Shown here: in pieces, positions 9,286 through 19,054 of the stretch
Layout of the letters: every line of letters begins with the position of its first letter
Position numbering within the stretch: the first letter of the stretch is position 1
From: JAFEDN01 sp963832945
Lineage (GTDB): Bacteria > Pseudomonadota > Gammaproteobacteria > Coxiellales > Coxiellaceae
NCBI GenBank assembly: GCA_963832945.1
Contig: CAWHVV010000007.1
Span: 62,001 to 126,000 of the forward strand
Direction: 5' to 3'
Length of the DNA stretch: 64,000 nt
The notes under the pieces: generated by a model
Told to the model about the DNA's origin: nothing
The model's database searches: none
The model's input: the letters and a program-made list of their open reading frames with translations, nothing else
Program-made: the position numbers and the translations under genes

Positions 9286-11295
9286 TCATCCACGCCCGGT
9301 TTCCCCCGCAAATGCCAGTAGACGCGCGCCTTCCTTAACGCGGTCGCCGGGTTTGTAAAAAATTTCCTGAATTTTTCCGGCCTGGGGCGCGACCAGAGAA
9401 TGTTCCATTTTCATGGCTTCCATCACTAGTAAACGTTCGCCGGCGGTGACGGTTTGTCCCGGTTGCACGTATATTTCTACGATAGTCCCCGGCATGGGCG
9501 CCGCGACATCTTTTTCACTCGATGTATGGGCGAATGTGCCGGCCGGATTTTTTAGAAAAAATTCCCATTGTTCTCCCGCGCAAAAAACCAGAAGCTGGTT
9601 TTCATCCAGAAGAGTTACCGCAAAAAATTTCTGCCCGCCTGTGTAAAGAGACAGATTATTGTCATCGCGCCATTGCGCAGAGGCTTCCAGCGTCTGATGA
9701 TCCCAGGAAAATTTAAAATTTTCCGGGGTCCTGTCTACGGAAATTTGCCGGTATTTTTCAGATTGCCATAGCGAGATCATGGTCATAGCGGGCTGACAAA
9801 GTCGCCAGCAGTCGTGTTTGAACCACGGAGAAAAGGGGTCCGCACTCTGCTGCTGCAAAACCTGTAATTCTTTTTGCTGCCACCGAAGCAGCGCAAAACA
9901 CGCGATCATGACTACAATAGCAGGCGGCTCTGAAATTTTGGGTAATAATTGGGATTGATGCTGCGCAATAAAATTTGTGGTTATATTGCCGTTTATAAAC
10001 TCCGGATGGCGGAGTATCCGGTTCAGTAAACTCCAGTTGGTATGAATGCCGGTTACCGCCGTTTCATCCAGCATTTTTTGCAGCGTCTCGATCGCGATTG
10101 TCCGGTTCTCACCCCAGGCGATTAATTTGGCCAGCAGAGGATCGTAATAAATACTGACGGCGTCTCCTGGCTGAAAACCGCTGTCAATGCGAACAGAGGG
10201 TGACCGCCCGGGAGGTAGCTGAAAATAGCGGAGTATACCTGCCGACGGCATAAAATTATTGCGTGGATTTTCGGCATATAATCGCGCTTCGATCGCATGT
10301 CCCTTTTCTGTCATGCTTTGCTGTTCCAGAGTCAGATTTTCGCCGCTGGCGATGCGCAGTTGCCATTCCACTAAATCCAAACCGGTAATCATTTCCGTGA
10401 CCGGATGCTCAACCTGCAGGCGGGTGTTCATTTCCATGAAGTAAAAATTTTCATTTTCATCCACCAGAAATTCAATCGTACCGGCGCTGGAATAATGAAT
10501 GGCCGTTCCTGCCCGCAAGGCAGTTTCCGCCATGCGCTGCCGCGTGACAGAACGCAGTTGCGAAGCGGGAGCTTCTTCGATGACTTTTTGATGGCGGCGC
10601 TGAATCGAGCAATCCCGGTCGAAAAGATAAATACCCTTGCCGTGCTGATCAAACAGGATTTGTACTTCGATATGACGGGCGCGGGCTAAATATTTTTCCA
10701 GAAAAACCCGCGAATCTCCAAAACTCGCTTCGGCTTCGCGCCTTGCGCTTTGCAGGGCTTCCTCAAGTTGCTCGATATTTTCCACCAAACGCATGCCTTT
10801 GCCACCGCCGCCGGCGCTGGCTTTGATGAGTACCGGCAAACCGATTTTTTTGATGGCTTTTTTCAAAGCGGCTAAATCAATCGCATCTTCCTGATAACCA
10901 GGGACGACGGGAACTCCGGCTGCCGCCATGGTCACTTTCGCCAGATTTTTATCGCCCATAATGCGGATCGCATCTTCGGTCGGACCGACAAAAGTAATGC
11001 CCTGCTGTTGGCATCGCTGCGCGAATTCCGCATCCTCGGATAAAAATCCATAGCCGGGATGGACTGCTTCGGCGGCCGTAGTCTTTGCCGCGAGAATTAT
11101 TTTGTCACCATTGAGATAACTTTCAGAACTGGCGGCGTCTCCGATACAGATACTTTCATCGGCTAATTGCACATGGAGTGCTGCCTCATCTATTTTCGAA
11201 TAAACCGCAACGGTACTAATCTGCATTTTTTTAGCCGTTTTAATAATTCGGCAGGCAATTTCGCCACGATTTGCAATGAGTAATTTCTTAAACAT
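9286..11295 (-). CDS. mccA: methylcrotonyl-CoA carboxylase, biotin-containing alpha subunit
   Basis: 669 aa from the ATG at 11295, which has a CAGGA site and begins MFKKLLIANRGEIACRI as the family does; an upstream in-frame ATG is not supported. Domain order: biotin carboxylase N-domain (1-110), ATP-grasp with the glycine loop KASAGGGGKGMR, the biotin carboxylase C-domain with MEMNTRLQVEHPVTE, then a C-terminal biotinyl domain with VMEAMKMEHS (Lys is biotinylated). It carboxylates 3-methylcrotonyl-CoA in leucine degradation together with the beta subunit 7 nt upstream. A propionyl- or geranyl-CoA carboxylase cannot be excluded by this gene alone, but the nearby ivd favours methylcrotonyl-CoA. 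Confidence 0.9.
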   Translation of the reverse strand: MFKKLLIANRGEIACRIIKTAKKMQISTVAVYSKIDEAALHVQLADESICIGDAASSESYLNGDKIILAAKTTAAEAVHPGYGFLSEDAEFAQRCQQQGITFVGPTEDAIRIMGDKNLAKVTMAAAGVPVVPGYQEDAIDLAALKKAIKKIGLPVLIKASAGGGGKGMRLVENIEQLEEALQSARREAEASFGDSRVFLEKYLARARHIEVQILFDQHGKGIYLFDRDCSIQRRHQKVIEEAPASQLRSVTRQRMAETALRAGTAIHYSSAGTIEFLVDENENFYFMEMNTRLQVEHPVTEMITGLDLVEWQLRIASGENLTLEQQSMTEKGHAIEARLYAENPRNNFMPSAGILRYFQLPPGRSPSVRIDSGFQPGDAVSIYYDPLLAKLIAWGENRTIAIETLQKMLDETAVTGIHTNWSLLNRILRHPEFINGNITTNFIAQHQSQLLPKISEPPAIVVMIACFALLRWQQKELQVLQQQSADPFSPWFKHDCWRLCQPAMTMISLWQSEKYRQISVDRTPENFKFSWDHQTLEASAQWRDDNNLSLYTGGQKFFAVTLLDENQLLVFCAGEQWEFFLKNPAGTFAHTSSEKDVAAPMPGTIVEIYVQPGQTVTAGERLLVMEAMKMEHSLVAPQAGKIQEIFYKPGDRVKEGARLLAFAGETGRG

Positions 11296-11302
11296 TCCTG
11301 GT

Positions 11303-12910
11303 TCACATCCTGAATATGCCGAATTTTGTAGAGGCAAAGGGAGCATTTAAAGAGGCGGATATACACAGTCCCAGCACCCGCCGCGTATCCAGTGGGCTGA
11401 TCACGCCATCGTCCCAAAGATGCGCGCTGGCATAAAAGGCGTTGCCCTGTTGCTCGTATTGAGCGCGGATGGTATTCATAAAAGAATCGCGCGAAGTTTG
11501 CTCCCAGGCTTTATTTTGCCGTTTAAACTGCTCGTCTTTAACCTGAGTCAATACCCGCGCAGCCTGTTCACCGCCCATGACACTAATTTTAGCGTTGGGC
11601 CACATAAATAAAAATCGCGGCTGATACGCGCGGCCGCACATGGCATAGTTGCCCGCGCCGTAACTGCCACCAATAATAACTGTAAATTTAGGGATATTGG
11701 CGCAGGCCACCGCCGTGACCATTTTTGCGCCGTGTTTGGCAATACCTTCATTTTCATATTTCTTGCCGACCATAAAACCGGTAATATTCTGCAAAAAAAT
11801 CAGGGGAATTTTTCGCTGACAACACAGCTCAATAAAATGCGTGCCTTTTTGCGCCGATTCGGCAAACAGTATGCCATTATTGGCTATTATGCCAACCGGA
11901 TATCCATACAAATGCGCAAAACCACAGACCAGAGTAACGCCGTAAAGCGCCTTAAATTCATCAAAATCGGAACCATCGATTAAGCGCGCGATAATTTCCC
12001 GAACGTCATAAGGACGGCGCGGGTCGGCATTGATAATTCCGGGTAATTCACTGCTGTCGTATGCGGGTTCCCGTGAAGCCTGCGTGGCCAGATTCAGCGA
12101 TTTACGGCGGTTTAAATTGCTTACAATGCGCCTGGCCATTTCCAGCGCCTGATGGTCATTCTCTGCATAATAATCTGCGACACCGGAAATCCGGCAGTGT
12201 ACGTCGGCGCCGCCTAATTCTTCGGCGCTGACTTCCTCACCCGTCGCCGCTTTGACCAGAGGCGGGCCCGCCAGAAAAATAGTGGCCTGATTTTTTACCA
12301 TAATCGACTCATCCGCCATTGCAGGCACATACGCGCCACCCGCGGTGCAGGAACCCATTACCACGGCTATTTGCGGAATATTCTGTGCGGATAAACGCGC
12401 CTGATTATAAAAAATCCGCCCAAAATGATCGCGATCGGGAAATACTTCGTCCTGGCGGGGCAGGTAAGCGCCGCCCGAATCCACCAGATATAAACAGGGT
12501 AAATGATTTTCACCGGCTATTTCCTGCGCTCGTAAATGCTTTTTCACCGTGACGGGATAGTAAGTACCGCCTTTAACCGTCGCGTCATTAGCAACGATCA
12601 TGCATTCCTGCCCGGCAATCTGGCCAATTCCGGTGATTAAACCTCCCGCGGGCACGTCTTCTTCATACAGCTGATCACCCGCCAGCGGTGATAATTCTAA
12701 AAAAGGAGAGGAGGGGTCCAGTAATTCATCAATGCGGTCTCTGACCAGCATTTTGCCTTGCTCTAAATGTCTCTGCCGGGCCGATTCTGAACCTCCCCTT
12801 TGAATGTGTGAAAGTTTTTCGTTGAGAATTTTTATCTGCTGCTCCATAAGAGCATGATTGGATTTAAAGGTCTCGTCCTGCGGATTAATCTGCGTGGCAA
12901 TTTTAGGCAT
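11303..12910 (-). CDS. mccB: methylcrotonyl-CoA carboxylase, carboxyltransferase beta subunit
   Basis: 535 aa acyl-CoA carboxyltransferase (two crotonase-fold halves). Family landmarks: RDRIDELLDPSSPFLELS near the N-terminus, YLVDSGGAYLPRQDEVFPD typical of the methylcrotonyl-CoA group, MGSCTAGGAYVPAM forming the oxyanion site in the N-half, and GGSYGAGNYAMCGRAY in the C-half. The start chosen is ATG 12910, which overlaps the stop of the thiolase gene by 8 nt. A longer in-frame start inside thiolase is unlikely. It transfers the carboxyl group from carboxybiotin on MccA to 3-methylcrotonyl-CoA. Translationally coupled in a thiolase-mccB-mccA unit. Confidence 0.92.
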   Translation of the reverse strand: MPKIATQINPQDETFKSNHALMEQQIKILNEKLSHIQRGGSESARQRHLEQGKMLVRDRIDELLDPSSPFLELSPLAGDQLYEEDVPAGGLITGIGQIAGQECMIVANDATVKGGTYYPVTVKKHLRAQEIAGENHLPCLYLVDSGGAYLPRQDEVFPDRDHFGRIFYNQARLSAQNIPQIAVVMGSCTAGGAYVPAMADESIMVKNQATIFLAGPPLVKAATGEEVSAEELGGADVHCRISGVADYYAENDHQALEMARRIVSNLNRRKSLNLATQASREPAYDSSELPGIINADPRRPYDVREIIARLIDGSDFDEFKALYGVTLVCGFAHLYGYPVGIIANNGILFAESAQKGTHFIELCCQRKIPLIFLQNITGFMVGKKYENEGIAKHGAKMVTAVACANIPKFTVIIGGSYGAGNYAMCGRAYQPRFLFMWPNAKISVMGGEQAARVLTQVKDEQFKRQNKAWEQTSRDSFMNTIRAQYEQQGNAFYASAHLWDDGVISPLDTRRVLGLCISASLNAPFASTKFGIFRM

Positions 12911-14096
12911 GTGGCGCCTCGATGGCGATAGCGGTCGCCTCGCCGCCACCGATACAAAGCGCCGCTATACCGCGCCGTAACCCGCGCCGGCGCAAAGCGT
13001 GGATTAGGGTGACGATTATCCTCGCACCGGATGCGCCAATGGGATGTCCCAAAATACAGGCTCCGCCATGCACATCGACGCGCTGATGATCGAGTTTTAA
13101 TTCCTGCATGGCCACCAGGGTAACCACCGCGAAGGCTTCGTTGATCTCAAATAAATCCACCTGGTCTGCTGTCCATGCCGTTTTTTTCAGCAAGCCGTTG
13201 ATAGCGCCGATCGGCGCGGTGGTAAACCAGGCGGGTTCCTGGGCGACCGTATGGTGCCCCATAATGATCGCCAGTGGAGATAATCCTAAATCTTTCGCTG
13301 TTTTTTCTTGCATTAAAATTAAGACAGCAGCGCCATCGGCGAGGGAACTTGCGTTGGCGGCAGTGATAGTGCCTTCTTTCTGAAATACCGGCGGCAGGTT
13401 CGGAATTTTTTCCGGATTGACGGAAAATGGCCCTTCATCAGTAGAGATAATTTCCGTTTGTTTTTTTTGAGTGACAGTGACGGGAGCAATTTCAGCATGA
13501 AACCAGCCTTTGTCGATAGCCGTACGGGCGCGGTCGATGGAAGCCAATGCGAATTCGTCCTGTGCCCTACGGGAAATTTTATATTTTTCAGCGCATTTTT
13601 CCGCAAAATAACCCATGTGTCGGCCTTTTTCATAAGCATCCTCCAGCCCGTCGAGCAGCATGTGATCGTAAACGGTTTGATGGCCGAGCCGGTACCCCTG
13701 CCGTGCGCCGGGTAATAAATACGGTGCGCGGCTCATATTTTCCATTCCTCCCGCGAGCATGATGTGATGGCTGCCCGCCTGCAAGGCATCATGCGCCAAA
13801 ATAACGGTTTGCATGCCTGAGCCGCACATTTTATTAACGGTGGTACAGGGTGTTTGTACAGGCAGTCCGGCGCTGAGTGCCGCCTGCCGGGCTGGAGCCT
13901 GGCCTATTCCCGCCGGGAGAACGCAGCCGAGCAAAACGCCATCAATCTTTTCCGTCAGTACCGGTGATACTGTGATAGCACTGCTGATAGCGGCTGCTGC
14001 GAGTTGCGGTGCGGGTGTATTCACAAATACGCCATTGAAGCTGCCGGTAGGAGTGCGTTTTGCGGCGATAATCGCGATGCGATCAGGTTGAGCCAT
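12903..14096 (-). CDS. acetyl-CoA C-acetyltransferase (thiolase)
   Basis: 397 aa type II thiolase. The nucleophilic cysteine is in TTVNKMCGSGMQ, the His loop is CILGHPIGASGAR, and the second Cys is in ALCIGGGEATA. It catalyses reversible Claisen condensation of two acetyl-CoA, here most likely consuming acetoacetyl-CoA from leucine breakdown. Starts at 14096 after AGGAGGTT. Heads the operon with mccB and mccA. The methylglutaconyl-CoA hydratase and HMG-CoA lyase needed to complete the pathway are not in this window. Confidence 0.93.
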   Translation of the reverse strand: MAQPDRIAIIAAKRTPTGSFNGVFVNTPAPQLAAAAISSAITVSPVLTEKIDGVLLGCVLPAGIGQAPARQAALSAGLPVQTPCTTVNKMCGSGMQTVILAHDALQAGSHHIMLAGGMENMSRAPYLLPGARQGYRLGHQTVYDHMLLDGLEDAYEKGRHMGYFAEKCAEKYKISRRAQDEFALASIDRARTAIDKGWFHAEIAPVTVTQKKQTEIISTDEGPFSVNPEKIPNLPPVFQKEGTITAANASSLADGAAVLILMQEKTAKDLGLSPLAIIMGHHTVAQEPAWFTTAPIGAINGLLKKTAWTADQVDLFEINEAFAVVTLVAMQELKLDHQRVDVHGGACILGHPIGASGARIIVTLIHALRRRGLRRGIAALCIGGGEATAIAIEAPHA

Positions 14097-14157
14097 TGAA
14101 CCTCCTGTCTCTATCGTTTTGATTTATATAGAATTAGATAGAATACCCATCTCGAAT

Positions 14158-14415
14158 GATGGGGTCAAGTCTCGAATCGTGAAAAATAGGGCCTATTGTA
14201 TTAAACTAACAGCAATTCCCGCTGGGAATAAAATAAAGAAAATTCTCTGCGCGATGGGGGTTCGCAAGGGGGAGCTAAGCTCCGCGCTTCCCCTTCATTC
14301 CGAGCATCGGCTCCGCCGAGCGCAGGATATAAATAGGAAGCAATTGCCGCTGTACCCAGCGGGAATTGCTGTTAAACTAAGCTCTATTTTTCACGATTCG
14401 AGACTTGACCCCATC
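14158..14415. repeat. perfect 32-bp inverted repeat (hairpin) interrupted by a palindromic element
   Basis: Bases 14158-14189 and 14384-14415 are exact inverse complements over 32 nt, beginning gatggggtcaagtctcgaat. Without the inserted family-1 element the spacer would be only about 23 nt, so the ancestral structure was a very strong hairpin. It ends one or two bases before the GGAGGGG ribosome-binding site of the P-type ATPase gene, so it would sit in that mRNA leader. It could be a separate miniature element or a regulatory hairpin. Confidence 0.8.
14210..14371 (-). mobile_element. palindromic insertion element family 1, copy 2
   Basis: About 160 bp with terminal inverted repeats agcaattcccgctggg. 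It is flanked by ttaaactaa at 14201-14209 and 14372-14380 (9-bp target-site duplication). It inserted into the loop of the 32-bp inverted repeat described here, so the insertion is younger than that hairpin. The central stem tip is of the ctaagctccgcg type. Confidence 0.9.
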
Positions 14416-14425
14416 TGGAGGGGAT

Positions 14426-17400
14426 ATGCCACTGTTTGAGTTCACTTTAAATATTAATCCTGAGCACATGCCTTGTGCTATTTGTTCTACCGCTATCCGT
14501 GGAACTTTAGAAATTTTATTCAAGGAAAATTCTCTAACCTGTGAAATAGCTACTGATTTTAGAAATAAAAAAGTTGAATTTTCATTGGATTTACCCGATA
14601 GAGGGAAAGCCGAATGGTTAGTAAAACAATGCAGAGATCGTTTGTCGCCGATGTATGAAACACTTTCTGATTCCATCGAAACCCTGGACCAAAAAAGCAT
14701 AGAAACCAAACCCCTGAAACCAGATTACGTCCCGGAAAAGCATTCGTTATGGAGCGCGTTTCCTTTGATCGGGTTAGGCGTTCTTTTAATGCTGTCTGAG
14801 TATTTTGACTATTTACCCGATAATTCTACGTTAACAGGCACTCTAGTGAATGCGGGAATAGGAGCGGGTTCGACAGTCCTGACAGGATGGTTTGGAAAGC
14901 AACATTTTAAAAATGCCTGGAGGGCCCGATCGAGTTCTTCATCCGGAGCGATGGATTCATTAATCGTGCTGGGTTCCACTTCAGCTATTTTATATTCATT
15001 TGTTAAAATATTTTTCCCATCTTTTGCCGGTAAAGATGCAATGCCTTTTTTTGAGGTGCCTTTGATTACGATAGGAACGGTCGAAGCCAGTCATTGGATC
15101 AGAGATAGGGTTCATGCGAATATAGCGACTGAAGTGGATGCCATTGGTGAGTCTAAAAATAGTTTGCCTAAAACAGTTTCTGTTTATCTTGAAGATGAAA
15201 AGAAAATTTCAGAACGCAGTGATCATAAAATCGATCAATCGAAATTGGAAAATTTTTTTGTAAGCCGGGTGCAAAAGGATTCTATTATCTGTATTCCTCC
15301 ACTGGCCATAGTTCCGATTGACGGACAGGTGATTGAATCCAAACAATTTAGTATTCACGAAAGTTATTTTGGCAGGAAAGGTCTCACAAATAAACAGTTT
15401 AACTCGAAAGTATTTGCAGGAAGTATTAATAAAAGTGATAATTCATTATTATTAAAAACATGTTGTGAACCGGAAAATAATCAAATTCGCAAGGCTTATA
15501 GAAGTGTGCAAACAACGGCTGCTCCGGCAAATATTAGTTTGGATACGGTCAGTAAATATTTTTTTCGGGGAGTTTTGGGAATAGCCACCGTCAGCGGAGG
15601 CGTCTGGTGGATATTCGGGCCGCCGCCTGGCGTCAGTAATGCTTCTCAGGTTTTTTTTTCGGATATTCTTGGCGCATGCCCCTGTGGAATTGGTTTAATC
15701 AATGTAGGCGAAAGCATCACTAAAGCGCTGGCGATTGATTCAGGTATACTCATTCAAAAAGATCGAGCCTTAACGATTGATCAGGCAACTCATATATGTA
15801 TTGACAAGTGCGGCACTCTCACAACAGGTGATTATTCTTTTCATGATATCGCGACTCTCGATAACGAAACTCATCAGGAAGAGCTGAAAAAATGGTTACA
15901 TTATGCGGTTGTGTTACAAAATCAAATTGACAAAAAATTCCAAAGTGCGCCGGGGAAAGCAATTATTAACAGCCGGAATGACATTCGCTGGAAAGTGGAA
16001 TTCAAGGAACCTTTAATCTGTAGTACTTTTCAGGATAATCCGGTTAACAAAGGCCGGGGTGGTTTTGCGGTCATCAATGGTCACGAGGTCGTTTTGGGAA
16101 ATAAAAGTTTGCTCAGGCATCATGCCATTCCTGTTGACTCCAAGTGGGAAGATTTAGCGAATTTGCATAATTCAAGGGGTTTATTACCGATATTTTTTGC
16201 TTTTGACCGGCAATTAAAATGTTTATTAATTTTAGAATCCAAACTGGAAACAGAACAAATTTTGCGGCCGGATTGCCTGCCCGCTATTCAATGGTTACTT
16301 CAACACAATAAATCCGTTCATATTCTCACGGGAGATAGCCTGGAGCGAACTCAGGTTCTCATGCACGAATTTGGGGATATTGGTATCCATGTGTTGGCCG
16401 AACAAACCCCTCAGGATAAAATCAATTTTATAAAAAAATTACAGCAGGATCAGAAAATAGTTGTGATGATCGGTGACGATGAAAATGATTTAGATTCGAT
16501 TAGGCAGGCTAATTTTGGAGTGAGCATTGATAGTCTGGCGAAAGTGAGCCGGGAAGCGGATGTGATATTAAATGGCTCATTAAAAGGGTTAATCCAGGTA
16601 ATGTGCTTAACTAAAAACAATAGGCTTTGTTATAATATATCGCTCATTGGAGCTTTTGGTTTCAATAGTTTGGGGATACTCACGGCCAGTGGTGTATTAT
16701 ATCCTTTGACAAAAAAATTACTGCATCCAATGATTCCGATAGCGGTTATGTCCGCTTCTTCACTTTGTTTAATTATCAATATTGCAGTATTCAAATATCT
16801 GGGTATACGCGTCATTAAAATTATCGATCGTGAATTTAGCAGAGCAGAGCAGCATTCTCTGCATTGTCATCCGGTTAATTTTTTAAAAATGACCACTGTA
16901 CTGATTATGATAGTTTCTTATATGGCATTATTTTACAATGCAGCCGCAGTGGAGGATGGTTTAGACTCATCTGATTTACTCAAAGGGAAAATTAACTGGC
17001 TTTATTTAACGTTAACCCTGTTAATCGGCATGAGCCAGGGCATTAAAATACATGAGATGGGACATGCAGATGCCCCAACACAATCACGCTCTGAAATGAC
17101 AGAAGTTCTGCTGCCATCCGCATCATTTTCTGTTAACTATAAAAAAACTTCCAGATCACATTTATCCAAGGGAAAAATAGCCATTTGCAGTATTATGCTT
17201 TTGGCGCCGGGTGGTTTTGGCTGTTACGCACTTTGGAACCAGGCTCAGAGTTTTGCACAGCGGAATTTAGCCGTTTCAATATCTTTATTCATCCCTAATT
17301 TAATTCGTTTGATTTTATTGCCGGGCCGTGACATGAAAATTTTATTTACTCATTCATTTTTTAAAACCGGAAGTTTAATTATCCTGTTCAGCGCCTGCGG

Positions 17401-17821
17401 TTTCGCTGATAGCCATTTACTTGCCAATCAGGTTAACAGTCAATCGCCTTTTTATTGGTTATCGGCATTAGGTCTCTGTGGATCCATGGCGTGTTATGAT
17501 GTCGCGCATTCGGTGAATATTAAAGCGGCTTATCAAAAATTCAAAGAACTGGCGTGTACCCGGAAATATATTGCGTTGGTACTGGCCGCCCTGGCCGGTG
17601 TTTTACACGCCAGTCAACCTTTTTTGGGCCTGTTTCATCTTGTAAAATTACGTCAACCATTAGCGATCCTGGGAGCGCAGACGATTGCGACGGCGGTCAA
17701 GGGTATAACGGGAGCTATGAACGCCCTGCGATATGTGAACATGTGGAATACCCGGTCATTCTCTGTGCCCGACATTATGAAAAACCAGGAAAACCAACGT
17801 TTATTGGGTTTCTTTGAATAA
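14426..17821 (+). CDS. P1B-type (heavy-metal) ATPase homologue with degenerate catalytic motifs and long C-terminal membrane extension
   Basis: 1131 aa from the ATG at 14426, placed 6 nt after GGAGGGG; an in-frame TTG upstream lies in the hairpin. The overall order is that of copper ATPases: an N-terminal HMA-like domain with CAIC (Cys17/Cys20), membrane helices, actuator region, CPC in the membrane (418-420), phosphorylation loop, nucleotide domain and hinge. Key motifs are altered. TGE of the actuator reads GRK near residue 316. DKTGT reads DKCGT at Asp460. The SEHP nucleotide motif reads QSAP (506-509). GDGxND reads GDDEND (683-688). After the usual end, about 340 residues with several extra membrane segments follow. 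It is probably not a normal transporter, and may be a pseudoenzyme or have a changed function. Lies antisense between ivd and thiolase. Confidence 0.82.
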   Translation: MPLFEFTLNINPEHMPCAICSTAIRGTLEILFKENSLTCEIATDFRNKKVEFSLDLPDRGKAEWLVKQCRDRLSPMYETLSDSIETLDQKSIETKPLKPDYVPEKHSLWSAFPLIGLGVLLMLSEYFDYLPDNSTLTGTLVNAGIGAGSTVLTGWFGKQHFKNAWRARSSSSSGAMDSLIVLGSTSAILYSFVKIFFPSFAGKDAMPFFEVPLITIGTVEASHWIRDRVHANIATEVDAIGESKNSLPKTVSVYLEDEKKISERSDHKIDQSKLENFFVSRVQKDSIICIPPLAIVPIDGQVIESKQFSIHESYFGRKGLTNKQFNSKVFAGSINKSDNSLLLKTCCEPENNQIRKAYRSVQTTAAPANISLDTVSKYFFRGVLGIATVSGGVWWIFGPPPGVSNASQVFFSDILGACPCGIGLINVGESITKALAIDSGILIQKDRALTIDQATHICIDKCGTLTTGDYSFHDIATLDNETHQEELKKWLHYAVVLQNQIDKKFQSAPGKAIINSRNDIRWKVEFKEPLICSTFQDNPVNKGRGGFAVINGHEVVLGNKSLLRHHAIPVDSKWEDLANLHNSRGLLPIFFAFDRQLKCLLILESKLETEQILRPDCLPAIQWLLQHNKSVHILTGDSLERTQVLMHEFGDIGIHVLAEQTPQDKINFIKKLQQDQKIVVMIGDDENDLDSIRQANFGVSIDSLAKVSREADVILNGSLKGLIQVMCLTKNNRLCYNISLIGAFGFNSLGILTASGVLYPLTKKLLHPMIPIAVMSASSLCLIINIAVFKYLGIRVIKIIDREFSRAEQHSLHCHPVNFLKMTTVLIMIVSYMALFYNAAAVEDGLDSSDLLKGKINWLYLTLTLLIGMSQGIKIHEMGHADAPTQSRSEMTEVLLPSASFSVNYKKTSRSHLSKGKIAICSIMLLAPGGFGCYALWNQAQSFAQRNLAVSISLFIPNLIRLILLPGRDMKILFTHSFFKTGSLIILFSACGFADSHLLANQVNSQSPFYWLSALGLCGSMACYDVAHSVNIKAAYQKFKELACTRKYIALVLAALAGVLHASQPFLGLFHLVKLRQPLAILGAQTIATAVKGITGAMNALRYVNMWNTRSFSVPDIMKNQENQRLLGFFE

Positions 17822-18955
17822 TTCACGGCCTATGATCATTCTGCGAATTTCAGAAGTGCCTGCGCCGATTTCGTAGAGTTTGGCGTCGCGCAATAATCTT
17901 CCTGCCGGAAATTCATTGATGTAGCCATTGCCGCCTAAACACTGGATGGTTTGTAAAGCCATTTGCGTCGCTTTTTCGGAGGCATATAAAATAACTCCGG
18001 CAGCGTCTTTGGAGGCAATGCGCCCGCTGTCGCAGGCATGGGCCACTGAGTATAAATATGCCCGGGTTGCGCTCAGAGCAGTATACATGTCGGCAATTTT
18101 CCCCTGAATTAGCTGGAATTCGCCGATCGGGCGATTAAATTGTTTACGTTGATGAACGTATGGTAAAACCAAATCCAAACATGCTTGCATGATGCCCACC
18201 GGTCCTCCGGCTAATACGACCCTTTCGTAATCCAGCCCACTCATCAATACCTGCGTGCCGCCATTGAGCTTGCCCAGAATTTGTGAGGAGGGGACTCTGC
18301 ATTCATTAAAGACCAGTTCACAAGTGTCAGACCCGCGCATTCCCAATTTATCCAGTTTTTGCGCGGTGCTAAATCCGGGCATATTTTTTTCAATAATAAA
18401 GGCTGTGATTCCTCGCGATTTAGCTTCGGGATTGGTTTTAGCGTAGACGATAAGCACATCGGCTTCGGGACCATTGGTTATCCACATTTTGGTGCCATTC
18501 AGAATAAAAGCGCCGTCTTTGGATTCGGCGCGCAGTTGCATGCTCATCACGTCAGAGCCCGCACCGGCTTCGCTCATGGCCAAAGCGCCGACATGTTCTC
18601 CACTGACAAGCTTTGGCAGATACTGCTGCTTTTGTGCCGCAGTGCCGAAGCGGTGTAGCTGATTGACGCAAAGATTTGAGTGTGCGCCATAACTTAAACC
18701 CACTGCGCCGGACGCACGGCTGATTTCTTCCATGGCGATAACGTGTTCCAGATAACCCATTTGGCTGCCGCCGAATTTTTCCGAAACGGTAATTCCCAGT
18801 AAACCCATTTGACCCAATTGAGGCCAAAGATCGCGAGGAAATTGATTAGACTGGTCGATTAACTGCGCTCTGGGCGCTATTTCCTTCTGCGCAAATTGAG
18901 AAATGCTGTCGCGAAGTAATTGCACTGTTTCATTCAGTGGAAAAGTAATCATCAT
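17801..18955 (-). CDS. ivd: isovaleryl-CoA dehydrogenase
   Basis: 384 aa acyl-CoA dehydrogenase with three domains: N-terminal helices, a beta-barrel with AMSEAGAGSDVMSMQLRA and MWITNGPEADVLIV, and a C-terminal helical domain ending GAGTSEIRRMIIGREL. The sequence GLDYERVVLAGGPVGIMQ places a Glu where isovaleryl-CoA dehydrogenase has its catalytic base, rather than near the C-terminus as in most acyl-CoA dehydrogenases. It oxidises isovaleryl-CoA to 3-methylcrotonyl-CoA, passing electrons to ETF. This makes the substrate for MccAB. It overlaps the 3' end of the convergent ATPase gene by 21 nt. Confidence 0.93.
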   Translation of the reverse strand: MMITFPLNETVQLLRDSISQFAQKEIAPRAQLIDQSNQFPRDLWPQLGQMGLLGITVSEKFGGSQMGYLEHVIAMEEISRASGAVGLSYGAHSNLCVNQLHRFGTAAQKQQYLPKLVSGEHVGALAMSEAGAGSDVMSMQLRAESKDGAFILNGTKMWITNGPEADVLIVYAKTNPEAKSRGITAFIIEKNMPGFSTAQKLDKLGMRGSDTCELVFNECRVPSSQILGKLNGGTQVLMSGLDYERVVLAGGPVGIMQACLDLVLPYVHQRKQFNRPIGEFQLIQGKIADMYTALSATRAYLYSVAHACDSGRIASKDAAGVILYASEKATQMALQTIQCLGGNGYINEFPAGRLLRDAKLYEIGAGTSEIRRMIIGRELFKETQ

Positions 18956-19054
18956 TAAATCGTACTCTAATGACTTAATGGACGCAATGGAATGACTCGA
19001 CTCTTTTTCTAATATATAATGGCTTCAGCCTGGAAACATTATGAGGGAGGCGTC

